Origin: Variovorax sp. E3
GTDB taxonomy: Bacteria > Pseudomonadota > Gammaproteobacteria > Burkholderiales > Burkholderiaceae_C
NCBI RefSeq assembly: GCF_016082275.1
Contig: NZ_MOWM01000074.1
Coordinates: 1-33,823, forward strand
Length of the DNA: 33,823 nucleotides
Reading direction: 5' to 3'
This document shows, one piece after another, positions 15,821 to 24,848 of this stretch. Each line of letters opens with the position of its first letter. Positions within the stretch are counted from its first letter, which is position 1. The notes under the pieces are model-generated. The model was not told where the DNA came from and did not search any database. It was given only the letters and a program-made list of their open reading frames with translations. Made by a program: the position numbers and the translations under genes.

Positions 15821-17029
15821 ATGCCCGAAACGAACAGACGAACGCTCTTGCTGGCCGGCGCCGCCGCCGCCAGCCTGTCCGCCATGCCGGCGCTGCTGCG
15901 CGCGCAGAACCGGGAGCCGGTGCGCATCGGCATCCTGATTCCGCTGACGGGCGCGACCAGCCAGTTCGGCGCCACCATGAGCCGCGCCGCGCAGATCGCG
16001 GTCGATGAGCTCAACGCCGCCGGCGGCGTGGCCGGCCGCAAGGTCGAGATCGTCATCGAAGACGACCAGAGCAACCCCGAGGCCGCCGTGCGCGCGGCGC
16101 GCAAGCTCATCGACGTCGACAAGGTCGTGGCCATCGGCGGCTCGTACGCCTCGGCCGTCACCGCCGCCATCGCGCCGCTGTGCTGGGAAAGCAAGACCGT
16201 GCTGGCCACCTCGTCGGGCGCCGACAGCATCACCAAGCTGCCGCACCAGGGCTATGTGTTCCGCACCTCGCCGACGGTCACGCTGCAGGGCACGCGCGTG
16301 GGCGAACTGGGCGTGGAACTGGGGGCCAAGCGCGTGTTCTTCCTCGGGCCGCAGGCGCCGTTCGCGCAGTCCTACATCGACATCATCTCGGGCATCTTCA
16401 CGCGCGCGGGCGGCACCGGCGGCGGGCTGATCTACGAAGACAAGAAGGCCAGCTACCGCTCCGAAGTCGACCAGGCGCTGCGCGGCAAGCCCGACGTGAT
16501 CGTGCTCGGCGGCTACGTGCCCGACACCTCGGTGGTGCTGAAGGACCTGTACCGCGCGGGCTTCGAGGGCAAGCGCATCGGCTTCTCGTTCGGCGTGAAC
16601 CAGAAGCTGGTCGAAGCGGTGCCGGCCGAGGTGGGCAACGGCACCTATTCGCTGGTGCCTTCGGCCTCCGTGACATCGGGCGCCTACAAGCGGCTCGTGG
16701 CGAAGATGAAGGTCGAGGCGCTCGACAGCTACTCGTGCCAGGTCTACGACCACGTCGTGCTGGCCGCGCTGGCCTTGGCGAATGCGCCTTCCGCGCCGGT
16801 CACGGGCACCACGGTGCGCGACAACATCCGGGCCGTTTCGCAACCGGCCGACGCGAAGCACGTGGACGATGCCGGCGAGGCGCTCAAGGCGCTGGCCGGC
16901 GGCACCCGCATCAACTACGACGGCGCGAGCGGCCCGCTGGAGTTTGCCGACAACGGCGACGTCAAGGGCGTGTTCTTCCGCTACGAGCAGATCCAGAAGG
17001 GCAAGCTCGCCCTGGTGAAGGTGGCCTGA
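15821..17029 (+). CDS. Periplasmic substrate-binding protein of the Liv/HAAT importer
   Basis: A 402-residue type 1 periplasmic binding protein (Peripla_BP_6). The start MPETNRRTLLLAGAAAASLSAMPALLRAQ looks like a Tat-type signal (Arg-Arg followed by hydrophobic core and ALLRAQ cleavage region). The mature part begins VRIGILIPLTGATSQFG and contains GGVAGRKVEIVIEDDQSNPEAAVRAARKLI, the strongly conserved family start. The ligand is unknown; the family binds branched amino acids, amides, urea and aromatic acids. Being encoded between the ATPases and permeases, it delivers the compound that the amidohydrolase processes. Confidence 0.92.
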   Translation: MPETNRRTLLLAGAAAASLSAMPALLRAQNREPVRIGILIPLTGATSQFGATMSRAAQIAVDELNAAGGVAGRKVEIVIEDDQSNPEAAVRAARKLIDVDKVVAIGGSYASAVTAAIAPLCWESKTVLATSSGADSITKLPHQGYVFRTSPTVTLQGTRVGELGVELGAKRVFFLGPQAPFAQSYIDIISGIFTRAGGTGGGLIYEDKKASYRSEVDQALRGKPDVIVLGGYVPDTSVVLKDLYRAGFEGKRIGFSFGVNQKLVEAVPAEVGNGTYSLVPSASVTSGAYKRLVAKMKVEALDSYSCQVYDHVVLAALALANAPSAPVTGTTVRDNIRAVSQPADAKHVDDAGEALKALAGGTRINYDGASGPLEFADNGDVKGVFFRYEQIQKGKLALVKVA

Positions 17030-17039
17030 GGTGGACGCG

Positions 17040-17926
17040 ATGTTCACCGACGTGGCACAGCACGTCGTCAACGGGCTGGTGCTCGGCGCCGTGGTGGCGC
17101 TGCCCGCGCTGGGCCTCACACTGATCTTCAGCGTGCTGGGCTTCATCAACTTCAGCATCGCCGCGCAGATGACGGTGGGCGCCTACGCGGGCTGGCTGGT
17201 CAACAGCCACCTGCAGTGGCCGCTGCTGCCGGTGCTGCTCGCGGCCTCGTGGTGGCGGGCGCGGTGGGCGTGGTCGGCGACCGGCTCGCGCTGGTGCCGA
17301 TGCGCCGCAGAGTGTCGGCCCACACGCCGCTCATGGTGGCGATCGTGTCGATCGCGCTCAACCTGGCGCTGGAGAACGCGCTGCGCTTCGGCTTCGGCAA
17401 CGACCTCAACAGCTTCGAGATTCCGATTGCGCGCGACTTCTACCTGGGCGCCGTGCGCGTGGGCCCGCAGCAGCTGAACAACCTCGGCATTGCGCTCACC
17501 GTGGCCTTCGCGCTCGCGGTTTTCTTCACCGTGACCCGGCTCGGCAAGGCGATGCGCGCCGTGGCCGACAACAACGACCTGGCGCGGCTCAAGGGCATCG
17601 ACCCGCGGCGGCTGTCGAACCTGGCGACCTTCATCGGCATGGGCCTGGCGGGCATCGGCGGTGCGCTGCTGGCCATCGACACCAGCGTAGACCCGTCGAC
17701 CGGTTCGCGCCTGCTGCTGATCATCTTCTCGGCGAGCGTGGTCGGCGGGCTCACGAGCCTGACGGGCGCGGTGCTGGGTGCGCTGTTCATCGGCGTGGTG
17801 AGCGAACTGGCGCTGGCCGTGGTGTCGCCGGTGTACCAGTCGGCCACCGCCTTCGTCGCGATTCTGGCGGTGCTGCTGGTGCGGCCCAACGGGCTTTTCT
17901 CGGGTGTCGCGGGAGTGCGCAAATGA
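17040..17926 (+). CDS. LivH-type ABC transporter permease (one apparent frameshift)
   Basis: An inner-membrane permease of the importer. N-terminal frame: NGLVLGAVVALPALGLTLIFSVLGFINFS, the family signature in which a newly begun transmembrane domain is followed by NFS. The frame breaks near 17250: QWPLLPVLLAA in one frame continues as VVAGAVGVVGDRLALVPMRR in the next. One added base restores about 295 residues, normal for LivH. The later part includes GKAMRAVADNNDLARLKGID (the EAA-like loop that contacts the ATPase) and GGLTSLTGAVLGALFIGVV. ATG 17040 has GAGGTGG upstream; GTG 17031 is an alternative. The stop overlaps the livM-type start (ATGA). Confidence 0.88.
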
Positions 17927-18909
17927 CGTCGTACCTGGTGTTCGTGGCCACGCTGGCCGGTATCTACGCGCTGCTGTCACTCGGGCTGGTCACGCTCTGG
18001 GGCCAGGGCGGCATGGTCAACCTCGGGTTGGTGGGCTTCTACGCGCTGGGGGCGTACACGTCGGCGCTGCTGTCGGGTGCGGGCATGCCCATCGGCATCG
18101 CGCTGGTGTGCGCGGCGCTGCTGGCGGGCGGCGTGGGCGTGGCGCTGTGCTTTGTCACGCGGACCTTGCGGGGCGACTACCTCGCCATCGTCTCGCTCGG
18201 CTTCGCCGAGGTGATACGGCTGGTCGCGATGAACGAGAAGTGGCTCACCGGCGGCGCCGACGGCGTGTCGGGCATCCGCTCGCCGCTGAAGGAACAGTTG
18301 GGCGCCGCGCACCCGTGGTTCTACCTGCTGCTGGTGTGGGCCATCGTCGGCATTGCCGCGTTCGCGCTGGCGCGGCTGCTGCGCTCCCCGTTCGGCCGTG
18401 CGCTGCGCGCGGTGCGCGACGACGAGCAGGTCGCGGCCGTGGCCGGCAAGCCGGTGCTGCAGCTCAAGCTCAAGGCCTTCTTCATCGGCACGGCGCTGTC
18501 GGGCATTGCGGGCGGCGTGTACGCGCACCTCACGAGCTACATCGCGCCGGACGGCTTCGTGCCGCTGCTGACGATCTACATCTTCCTGGCCGCGACGGCC
18601 GGCGGGTACACCCGCCTGGCGGGCGCCATCGTGGGCGCGATCGCGGTGATGGCGCTGCTGGAGTCGACACGCTTCGTGGCGGCGTGGATCCCGGGGCTGA
18701 GCGCGGTGCAGGTGGCGTCGTTCAGGGAGTTCGTGATCGCGGTCGCGCTGATCGCGGTGATGCAGCTCAAGCCCGAGGGCTTCTTCGGGAGCAAGGCGCA
18801 GCTGTCGGGTGCGCGGCGCAACGAGGCGGATCCGCGGCGGGTGGCGGAGAGTGCTGCGTCGTCGTCGTCGTCGTCATCGCAGAACGTGCTGGCTGTTGCC
18901 AAGCCATGA
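17923..18909 (+). CDS. LivM-type ABC transporter permease with Ser-rich tail
   Basis: A 328-residue second permease. Typical LivM features are LLSLGLVTLWGQGGMVNLGLVGFYALGAYTSALL, RTLRGDYLAIVSLGFAEVIRLV, LTGGADGVSGI and GRALRAVRDDEQVAAVAGK (ATPase-contact loop). The C-terminal tail after MQLKPEGFFGSKAQL is unusual: it holds a run of seven Ser encoded by a TCG repeat, then QNVLAVAKP. The gene's last four bases (ATGA) overlap the start of the GAF-like gene. It completes the five-component importer. Confidence 0.92.
   Translation: MTSYLVFVATLAGIYALLSLGLVTLWGQGGMVNLGLVGFYALGAYTSALLSGAGMPIGIALVCAALLAGGVGVALCFVTRTLRGDYLAIVSLGFAEVIRLVAMNEKWLTGGADGVSGIRSPLKEQLGAAHPWFYLLLVWAIVGIAAFALARLLRSPFGRALRAVRDDEQVAAVAGKPVLQLKLKAFFIGTALSGIAGGVYAHLTSYIAPDGFVPLLTIYIFLAATAGGYTRLAGAIVGAIAVMALLESTRFVAAWIPGLSAVQVASFREFVIAVALIAVMQLKPEGFFGSKAQLSGARRNEADPRRVAESAASSSSSSSQNVLAVAKP
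18859..18879 (+). repeat. TCG trinucleotide run inside the livM-type gene
   Basis: Five TCG codons, then TCA and TCG, encode seven consecutive Ser in the C-terminal tail. The run is in frame. Such runs can slip in replication, but a three-base slip would not break the gene. Confidence 0.7.
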
Positions 18910-19358
18910 GCGCCAACGAACCGGTAGGCGACTGGGCCGCCTTTGGCGAGCGGCTGTCGCGGGTGGTCGACTTCGGGCTGCTCACGGTGCTGGAGGTGGA
19001 CTGGACCCGGCGGCTCGTGGTGCGCAGCTTCTCGTCGGACGAGGCGCACTACCCCTCGGGCGGCAGCAAGGACTTGATGGAGGGCACGTGGGCCCGGCAG
19101 GTGATCTTCGAGGGGAGGCTCTTCGTGTCACGAACAGCCGACGAGTTTCGCTGCGCCTTTGCCGACCATGCACTGCTGCACCAGATGGGGCTGAGCTTTG
19201 CGCTCAACATTCCGCTGCGCAAGAACGGCACGACGGTCGAGACCATCAATCTGCTGCGGGGCCGCGCGCCATTCTCGACGCAGGACGTGCAGACGGTTCT
19301 TGGACTTGTGGCCGCCCTCGGCCTGCCGTGTGGGCTTGATCGGCCGGAGAACCGATAG
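18906..19358 (+). CDS. Small GAF-like protein, last gene of the amidohydrolase-liv operon
   Basis: A 150-residue soluble protein. Its pattern LLTVLEVDWTRRLVVRSFSSDEAHYPSGGSKDLMEGTWARQVIFEGRLFV, then LGLSFALNIPLRKNGTTVETINLL (here MGLSFALNIPL) and FSTQDVQTVLGLVAAL, is that of a single GAF domain (ligand-sensing fold) with no output domain. I assign it by this pattern only. Its start overlaps the permease stop, so it is firmly part of the operon. Likely roles are sensing or binding the imported compound or its product, or working with the PAS-LuxR regulator. No enzyme motif is visible. Confidence 0.7.
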   Translation: MSANEPVGDWAAFGERLSRVVDFGLLTVLEVDWTRRLVVRSFSSDEAHYPSGGSKDLMEGTWARQVIFEGRLFVSRTADEFRCAFADHALLHQMGLSFALNIPLRKNGTTVETINLLRGRAPFSTQDVQTVLGLVAALGLPCGLDRPENR

Positions 19359-19366
19359 CCGCCGAT

Positions 19367-19385
19367 ATGCCGGGCTAGCCGGCAT
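19367..19385. terminator. Hairpin between convergent operons
   Basis: ATGCCGG and CCGGCAT form a perfect seven-base-pair stem around GCTAG. It lies nine bases after the GAF-like gene stop and includes the HxlR gene stop codon. It could act on both strands, but no U-tract follows on either side. Confidence 0.4.
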
Positions 19386-20307
19386 GCCCCTCGGCCACCA
19401 CCTCCCAAGGCAACAACGGCTCCTCGCAATGCCCGCACACCACCTGCGGCACGAACGGCTGCCCGCACCCCTTGTGCGTCGGCCGTATCGAGCTCGGCTC
19501 ATGAAAATGAAAGCGGCTGGCCCAGTTCGAAAAACAGATGATGTAGCCCGACAAATCGTTGCTCGCGGGCGTGAGCCGGTAGATCTTGCGGCGCGCGTCG
19601 TTCAGGTCGGGCTGGCACAGCAGCAACCCCGAATCGACCATGCCGGCCAGCCGCCGCGCGAGCACGCTGCTGCCGATGCCCAGCACGTGGCTGATCTGGT
19701 CGAAGTAGTGGCAGCCCAGCAGCACCGCCGAGACGATCAATAACGCCCAGCGGTCCACGCGCAGGCCCAGGCCCATCTGCGCGCCCTCTTCCGGCGTGAG
19801 CCGCGCGCCCCGCTGGCGCGGCGCCGGCACGGCGCGCAGCGCCTCGTTCACCTCGAGTGAGAACGTCAGGTCGCGAATGCCGACCTTCTCGTTGCAGGCC
19901 GAACAGCTCATGCGCGGCACGAAGGCATGGCCGCAGGTCTTGTGCACGAGGCGCTGCGGCAGCGCCAGGCTGCGAGACCCCCAGCGTCGCTCCCACGCCC
20001 ACATCATGAGCACGTGGTTGTAGAGCTGCATGCCCTTCTGCGTGAGGTGGTAGTCGTAGCGCGGCGGGCGCTCCTGATAGGGGCGCGGGCCCAGCAGGCC
20101 CAACTCGGTCAGCGCCTTCAGCCGCTCGGCCAGCGTCTGGCGCGGAATGCCCAGCCGCGTCTGCCATTCGTCGAAACGGCGCACGCCCAAAAAGGCGCCG
20201 AGGATCAGCGCCACCGTCCAGCGGTCGCCCAGCAGGTGCAGGCCGTGGCTCAGCGTGCTGGTGGCCAGCGCGTCACGGGTCAGGTCGAGGTCGGGGGTCT
20301 GTGGCAT
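19375..20307 (-). CDS. Regulator with two tandem HxlR units, each followed by a Cys/His zinc-like site
   Basis: A 310-residue protein made of two similar halves. The first is an HxlR-type winged helix (about 13-105: LHLLGDRWTVALILGAFLGVRRFDEWQTRLGIPRQTLAERLKAL, RYDYHLTQKG) followed by H122, C125, C135 and C138 (HKTCGHAFVPRMSCSAC). The second is a winged helix (about 180-255: LRVDRWALLIVSAVLLGCHYFDQISHVLGIGSSVLARRLAGMVDSGLL, RKIYRLTPA) followed by H278, C281, C291 and C294 (HKGCGQPFVPQVVCGHC). HxlR proteins are normally about 110-residue homodimers, so this may be a one-chain pseudo-dimer. It lies 63 bases downstream of the catabolic operon on the same strand, and is its probable regulator. 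Confidence 0.85.
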   Translation of the reverse strand: MPQTPDLDLTRDALATSTLSHGLHLLGDRWTVALILGAFLGVRRFDEWQTRLGIPRQTLAERLKALTELGLLGPRPYQERPPRYDYHLTQKGMQLYNHVLMMWAWERRWGSRSLALPQRLVHKTCGHAFVPRMSCSACNEKVGIRDLTFSLEVNEALRAVPAPRQRGARLTPEEGAQMGLGLRVDRWALLIVSAVLLGCHYFDQISHVLGIGSSVLARRLAGMVDSGLLLCQPDLNDARRKIYRLTPASNDLSGYIICFSNWASRFHFHEPSSIRPTHKGCGQPFVPQVVCGHCEEPLLPWEVVAEGHAG

Positions 20308-20370
20308 GAAGGCAAATCCAGGGCCTCCATGCTAATCGGCGCGCCGGTCATGCCGTCGCCGGCGTGCGCG

Positions 20371-21371
20371 TCAGCTCCGCGAAGCGCGCGCGGCCTGCGC
20401 GTATTCGGCGGCCAGCCGGTCCACCACGGCAGCCACCGTCTCGACCTGCCGGATCGTGCCCACGCCCTGCCCCGCGGCCCACACGTCCTTCCAGCGCCGC
20501 GCGGCAATCGACTGGCTGCTGTCGTACTGCCGTTCGGGCGCGACGGCATGTTGTCGGGGTCCAGGCCGTTGGCGCGCAACGAGGCCTTGAGCCAGCTCGC
20601 GGGCGTGCCGGTGATGCCCGCGCTCACGACCAGGTCGTCGATGTTGCTGTCGACCACCATCTGCTTGTACGCATCGGAGGCCATGCTCTCGGCCACGGGA
20701 ATGAAGCGCGTGCCCATGTAGACGAAGTCGGCGCCCGAGGCAATGGCGCCGGCCACGCCCCAGCCGTCGCTGATGCCGCCGCCCGTGACCACGTAGCCGT
20801 CGAAGAACTCGCGCACCGCGCTCACGAATGCGAACGGCGACAGAAAGCCGGTGTGTCCTCCCGCCCCCGCCGACACGCAGGCCAGCCCGTCGGCGCCGGC
20901 CGCCACGGCCTTGCGCGCGAGGTGGATGCTGATGACGTCGGCAAACACCTTGCCGCCGTAGCCGTGCACGATGTCGATGGCCGGCTTCGGACTGCCGAGC
21001 GCAGTGACGACGATGGGCGGCTTGTATTTGGCGACCAGCTCCAGGTCTTCGGGCAGCCGCGTGTTCGACGAGTGCGTGACGAGGTTCGCGCACCACGGGC
21101 CGATGGTCGACGCCGGCTGTTCGTCGCGCGCGCGGGCCAGGCCTTCGGTGATCTCGCGCATCCAGCTGTCGAGCATTTCGACGGGCCGCGCGTTGGGCGT
21201 GGGGAACGCGCCGACGATGCCGGCCTTGCACGCGGCCAGCACCAGCGCCGGGCCGGAGATCAGGAACATGGGCGCCGCGAACACGGGCAGGCGCAAGGCA
21301 AAGGAAGATCGGTCCATGACAGCAGGCTCGGGGTTGACGGGGGAGTCGTTGAAAGACGGGCGCAGCATCAT
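20371..21371 (-). CDS. Nitronate monooxygenase-like flavoprotein (one apparent frameshift)
   Basis: An FMN-dependent TIM-barrel protein of the 2-nitropropane dioxygenase/nitronate monooxygenase family. Landmarks are LPVFAAPMFLISGPALVLAACKAG (start of barrel), CVSAGAGGHTGFLSPF, VVTGGGISDGWGVAGAIASGADFVYMGTRF (FMN phosphate site) and GITGTPASWL. The frame breaks near 20545: DNMPSRP in one frame continues as ERQYDSSQSIAARRWKDVWAAGQGVGTI in another. A missing C in a C-run explains it, and the restored length is 333 residues. ATG 21371 overlaps the tctC stop (ATGA); ATG 21317 (MDRSSFALRLPV) is an alternative with a more typical length. True substrate unknown; in catabolic operons such proteins are often enoyl reductases or oxidases. 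Confidence 0.85.
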
Positions 21372-22353
21372 TCGCTCGCCTTGAAGCCGGAAATCTTCAC
21401 CGCCTCGGCCCAGCGCTTCGAGTCGGCATGCGCGAAGCGGGTGAACTCCTGCGGTGTCGACGGCAGGGTCTCGAAGTCCATGCGCGCCACTTCTCCTTGA
21501 GGTCGGCCGACTTGAGGATCTTCACGAACTCGGTGTTGAGCCGGTTGATCACCGCATCGGGCGTGCCAGCGGGTGCCGCGATGGCGGCCCAGATGTAGAT
21601 CTCCAGATCGGGGTAGCCCTGCTCCGCGAAGGTGGCGATCTGCGGCATCAGCGGCGAGCGCTTCGGGCTGGTCACGGCCAGCACCTTGACCTTGCCCGCG
21701 TCGACCTGCGGCTTCACCGCCAGCAGCGGCAGGAAGGCCGCATCGACCTGCCCGCCGATCAGGCTGGTGACGGCCGTCGGCGTGCCGTTGAAGGGCACGT
21801 GGAGCATGTCGATGCCCGCGCGCTGGTTCAGGATCACGCCCGCGAAGTGCGACGAGTTGCCCATCGTGAACGAGGCGAACGACACCTTGCCCGGCCGCGC
21901 TTTCGCCCAGGCCACGAACTCCTTCACATCGTTGGCCGGCACGCTGTTGTTCACCGCCAGCACCATCGACGCGCCCAGGAAATTGGTGACCGGGCGAAAG
22001 CTCTTGTCGGGGTCGTAGGGCAGCTTTGCGAAGGTGTGCGGGTTGATGGTGAACATGCTGGTGTTGGCCAGCAGCAAGGTGTAGCCGTTGGGCGGCGCGG
22101 CCATCACGTGCTGCGCGGCAATGAGGCCGCCGCCGCCGGGCTTGTTGTCGATCAGCAGCGGGTGCCCGGTGTTCTCGCGGAATTCCTCCGCCACCTGGCG
22201 CAGCGCCGTATCGAGCGTGTTGCCGGCCGCGAACGGCACGACGATGCGCACGGGCTTGTCGGGGAACGCGGCCGCGTCCTGCGCGAAGGCGGCGGGTACA
22301 GCCGACATCAGGGCCAGGGCGCCGAGCCGCTGGCATGCGTTGCGTCTTTTCAT
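21368..22353 (-). CDS. TctC/Bug-family tripartite tricarboxylate-type binding protein (one apparent frameshift)
   Basis: An exported solute-binding protein of the Bug family, abundant in Bordetella and Comamonadaceae. The signal peptide is MKRRNACQRLGALALMSAVPAAFAQ. The mature part begins FPDKPVRIVVPFAAGNTLDTALRQVAEEF and includes LLIDNKPGGGGLIAAQHVMAAPPNGYTLLL, both hallmark motifs. The frame breaks near 21490: SADLKEKW continues in another frame as VARMDFETLPSTPQEFTRFAHADSKRWAEAVKISG. One added G (AAGGTGGCG) restores 328 residues, normal length. No membrane components of a TctAB transporter are nearby, as is common for Bug proteins. It overlaps both neighbours by ATGA and probably binds the operon's aromatic or organic-acid substrate. 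Confidence 0.9.
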
Positions 22354-23081
22354 GGTGTCTTGTCTCCTTGCATGCGATCGGCGAGCGCACCGACCAGCGC
22401 GGCCACGCGCACGGGCTGCTCGATGGGTGTCATGTGGCCGGCTGTCTCGATCCATTCCAGTTGCGCCGACGGAATCAGCGCGGCCAGTTCTTCCGAGTGC
22501 TCGGGCGGCGTGATGCGGTCCGCGCGGCCGCACAGCACCAGCACCGGAATGCGCAGCGCCGCCAATGCCGCGCGATGGTCGCCGCGCGTGGTGATCGCGC
22601 GGTTCTGGCGCATCGCCGTCTCGGGGTCGACCTCGCGCAGCAGCGCGCGCATCGCGCCCATCCAGGCGTCGTCCGCATGACGCGACGGGTCCACGCCGAA
22701 CTGCGCGATGCCGGCCACCACCTTGTCGAAATCGCGCTCGATCGCAGCGATGGTCTTCAGGCGCGCGGCGGCCCCCTCGGCCGACTCGGGCCGCGCCGAG
22801 GTGTCGACCAGCGCCAGCGCATCGACAGGCCGGGGCATCTTGCCGGCCAGCATCTCGATGGCCGTATAGCCGCCCATTGAAAATCCGCACAGCACCAGCG
22901 GCACATGCGCGGGCACATCGGCCACACGGGCCCAGGCGTCGTGCGCCATCGCGGCGATGCTGTCCTGCGTCCGCACATCGGCGATGCGCACCTCGAAGCG
23001 GTCTTCCAGCAGCGCCGCCACGGACCGCCAGACGGCCGCCGTGTTGAGCATGCCGGGAATCAGCAACAGCACGGGCTTCAT
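22350..23081 (-). CDS. Alpha/beta-fold hydrolase
   Basis: A 243-residue cytoplasmic hydrolase. The nucleophile elbow is GFSMGG (about residue 74), the acid is in CGRADRITPPEHSE (about 188-195) and the catalytic His is in ETAGHMTPIEQP (about 220). The start MKPVLLLIPGMLNTAAVW carries the oxyanion-region strand. The family hydrolyses esters, thioesters or C-C bonds (for example ring-cleavage products); the substrate is unknown. Its gene overlaps those of the acyl-CoA ligase (upstream) and the TctC protein (downstream), each by ATGA, so it belongs to the same pathway and may release an acid from a CoA ester or ester intermediate. Confidence 0.88.
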   Translation of the reverse strand: MKPVLLLIPGMLNTAAVWRSVAALLEDRFEVRIADVRTQDSIAAMAHDAWARVADVPAHVPLVLCGFSMGGYTAIEMLAGKMPRPVDALALVDTSARPESAEGAAARLKTIAAIERDFDKVVAGIAQFGVDPSRHADDAWMGAMRALLREVDPETAMRQNRAITTRGDHRAALAALRIPVLVLCGRADRITPPEHSEELAALIPSAQLEWIETAGHMTPIEQPVRVAALVGALADRMQGDKTP

Positions 23082-24832
23082 GCGGCCACCCCCACCCGCG
23101 ATGCCGCCAGCGCCCGGGCCTGTTCCCGCAGCTCGCGCTTGAGGATCTTGCCGACCGGGTTGCGCGGCAGCGCCTGCAACAGCAGTAAATGCTCGGGCAA
23201 CTTGTACACGGCCACGCGCTTGTGCTCCCGCAGGAACGCACCGATCGCCTCGAGCGTGACGGGCTCCGCGCCCTCCGCCGCCACGATGCATGCACAGAGC
23301 TTTTCCCCCAACACTTCGTCGGGCACGCCGACCACCGCCACCTCGCGCACGCCGGGACAGCCGAGCAGCAGATTCTCGATTTCCTCGCTCGAGATGTTCA
23401 CGCCGCCGCGAATCACCAGGTCTTTCGAGCGGCCGACGTAGCGGTAGTACTGGCTGCGGTCGCCCGCGATCTCGAACAGGTCGCCGGTCCGGTAGAAGCC
23501 CGCCGCGTCGAAGGCCTTGCGGCTCAGCTCGGGCGCGTTCCAGTAGCCGCTGAAGATGGTCGGCCCGTCGAAGCGGATCTCGCCGGGGCGGCCGGCCTCC
23601 TGGATGTCTTCGCCGGTCTCCATGTCCACCAGCCGCGTGCGGATCTTGCGCGTGGTCGAGATGCTCCACGTGTAGCCCTGCACCCCGGCGCGCGGGAAGA
23701 ACTGGGCACGCAGCTCCGGGTCGGGAATGTCGACGTGGTTGCCTGAGAGCGCCGCGCCTTCGTTCGAGCCGAAGTAGTTGACGATCTGCACGCCATGCTT
23801 CTCGGCAAAGCCGCGCACCATCCAGTCCGACAGCGGCGCCGAGCCCGAGCCGATGCGCGACAAGCGCTCGAAGTCGATGCCCGCGAGCAGCTGCTCGTTC
23901 TGCAGCAGCATGTTCAGGATGGCGGGCGGCGCCACCGTGTAGTCGATGCGCTCTTCGCGCAGTTGCTGCAGGAACACCGGCAGCGTGAACGGCTGGTGCT
24001 GCACCACCGTGCCGCCCAGCACCAGCCACGCGGCCATGGCGGTGGAAAAGCCCGCCATGTTGACCAGCGGGAACGGGTTGAGCAGGCGCGCACCGGGGCG
24101 GATTTCCCCGGCTTCGATGATCGAAGGCGCGATGACCAGCCATTCGTTGTGGCTGCGCGGCACGCCCTTGGGCGCGGCCTCGGTGCCGGAAGTCCAGCAG
24201 ATGGTGAAGACGTCGTTGGCGGTGACGGCGGCGTTGCGCTCGGCCTGCGCGAGTGCCTGCAGTTGCGCAGGCGTGGGTGCCTCGCGCATGGCCGAAGCCA
24301 CGTCGACCATGCCGTCATCGACCGCATCGCCCCATGCAAACACCACCTGCAGCGACGGATGCGCCTCGCGCAACCCCGCGAACATGCGCGCCGCCGCATG
24401 CCCCGCATCGGGCTTGCCGATCCGCGAGAAGGTGACGCCCGCCCGCGCCCGCGTCACATCGAGGATGTGCCCCAGCTCATGCTCGCGGTACTGGATCGGC
24501 ACCGGCGTGACGATCACGCCCAGCCGCGCGCAGGCCAGGTACGCCACGAACTGTTCCACGCAGTTGGGCATCTGCACCACGACCACGTCGTCACGGCGGA
24601 TGCCGTTCGCCGACAGCAGCAGGCAGAAGCGGTCGATCTCGCCGCCCAGTTGAGCCCACGTCAGTCGGCGCGGCGCGCCATGCGCGAAGTCCGCGCGGTT
24701 CGGTGCGTCGGCCACGGCTTCGGCGTGCGGCTGCTCGCGCAGGTGGCGCCCGAACAGCGACCACATCGTGTGCTCTCCCCACCACCCCTGGGCGGTGTAC
24801 GCGTCGATCTTCTCTTGCGGCACGAGGATCAT
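23078..24832 (-). CDS. Acyl-CoA synthetase/AMP-forming ligase
   Basis: A 584-residue ANL-superfamily ligase that activates a carboxylic acid as an acyl-adenylate and then a CoA thioester. Core motifs are visible: A3 TSGTEAAPKGVPRSHNE (about 205), A5 NYFGSNEGAALSG (about 315), A7 FYRTGDLFEI, A8 KDLVIRGGVNISSEEIE and A10 NPVGKILKRELR with the catalytic Lys near the end. The organisation resembles aryl or cyclohexanecarboxylate-CoA ligases, but the acid cannot be named. The start MILVPQEKIDAYTAQGWW is chosen at 24832; the open frame extends to 24901 but would overlap the dioxygenase gene. It follows that gene by 16 bases. Confidence 0.88.
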   Translation of the reverse strand: MILVPQEKIDAYTAQGWWGEHTMWSLFGRHLREQPHAEAVADAPNRADFAHGAPRRLTWAQLGGEIDRFCLLLSANGIRRDDVVVVQMPNCVEQFVAYLACARLGVIVTPVPIQYREHELGHILDVTRARAGVTFSRIGKPDAGHAAARMFAGLREAHPSLQVVFAWGDAVDDGMVDVASAMREAPTPAQLQALAQAERNAAVTANDVFTICWTSGTEAAPKGVPRSHNEWLVIAPSIIEAGEIRPGARLLNPFPLVNMAGFSTAMAAWLVLGGTVVQHQPFTLPVFLQQLREERIDYTVAPPAILNMLLQNEQLLAGIDFERLSRIGSGSAPLSDWMVRGFAEKHGVQIVNYFGSNEGAALSGNHVDIPDPELRAQFFPRAGVQGYTWSISTTRKIRTRLVDMETGEDIQEAGRPGEIRFDGPTIFSGYWNAPELSRKAFDAAGFYRTGDLFEIAGDRSQYYRYVGRSKDLVIRGGVNISSEEIENLLLGCPGVREVAVVGVPDEVLGEKLCACIVAAEGAEPVTLEAIGAFLREHKRVAVYKLPEHLLLLQALPRNPVGKILKRELREQARALAASRVGVAA

Positions 24833-24848
24833 GGTGCGGTGCGCCTTT

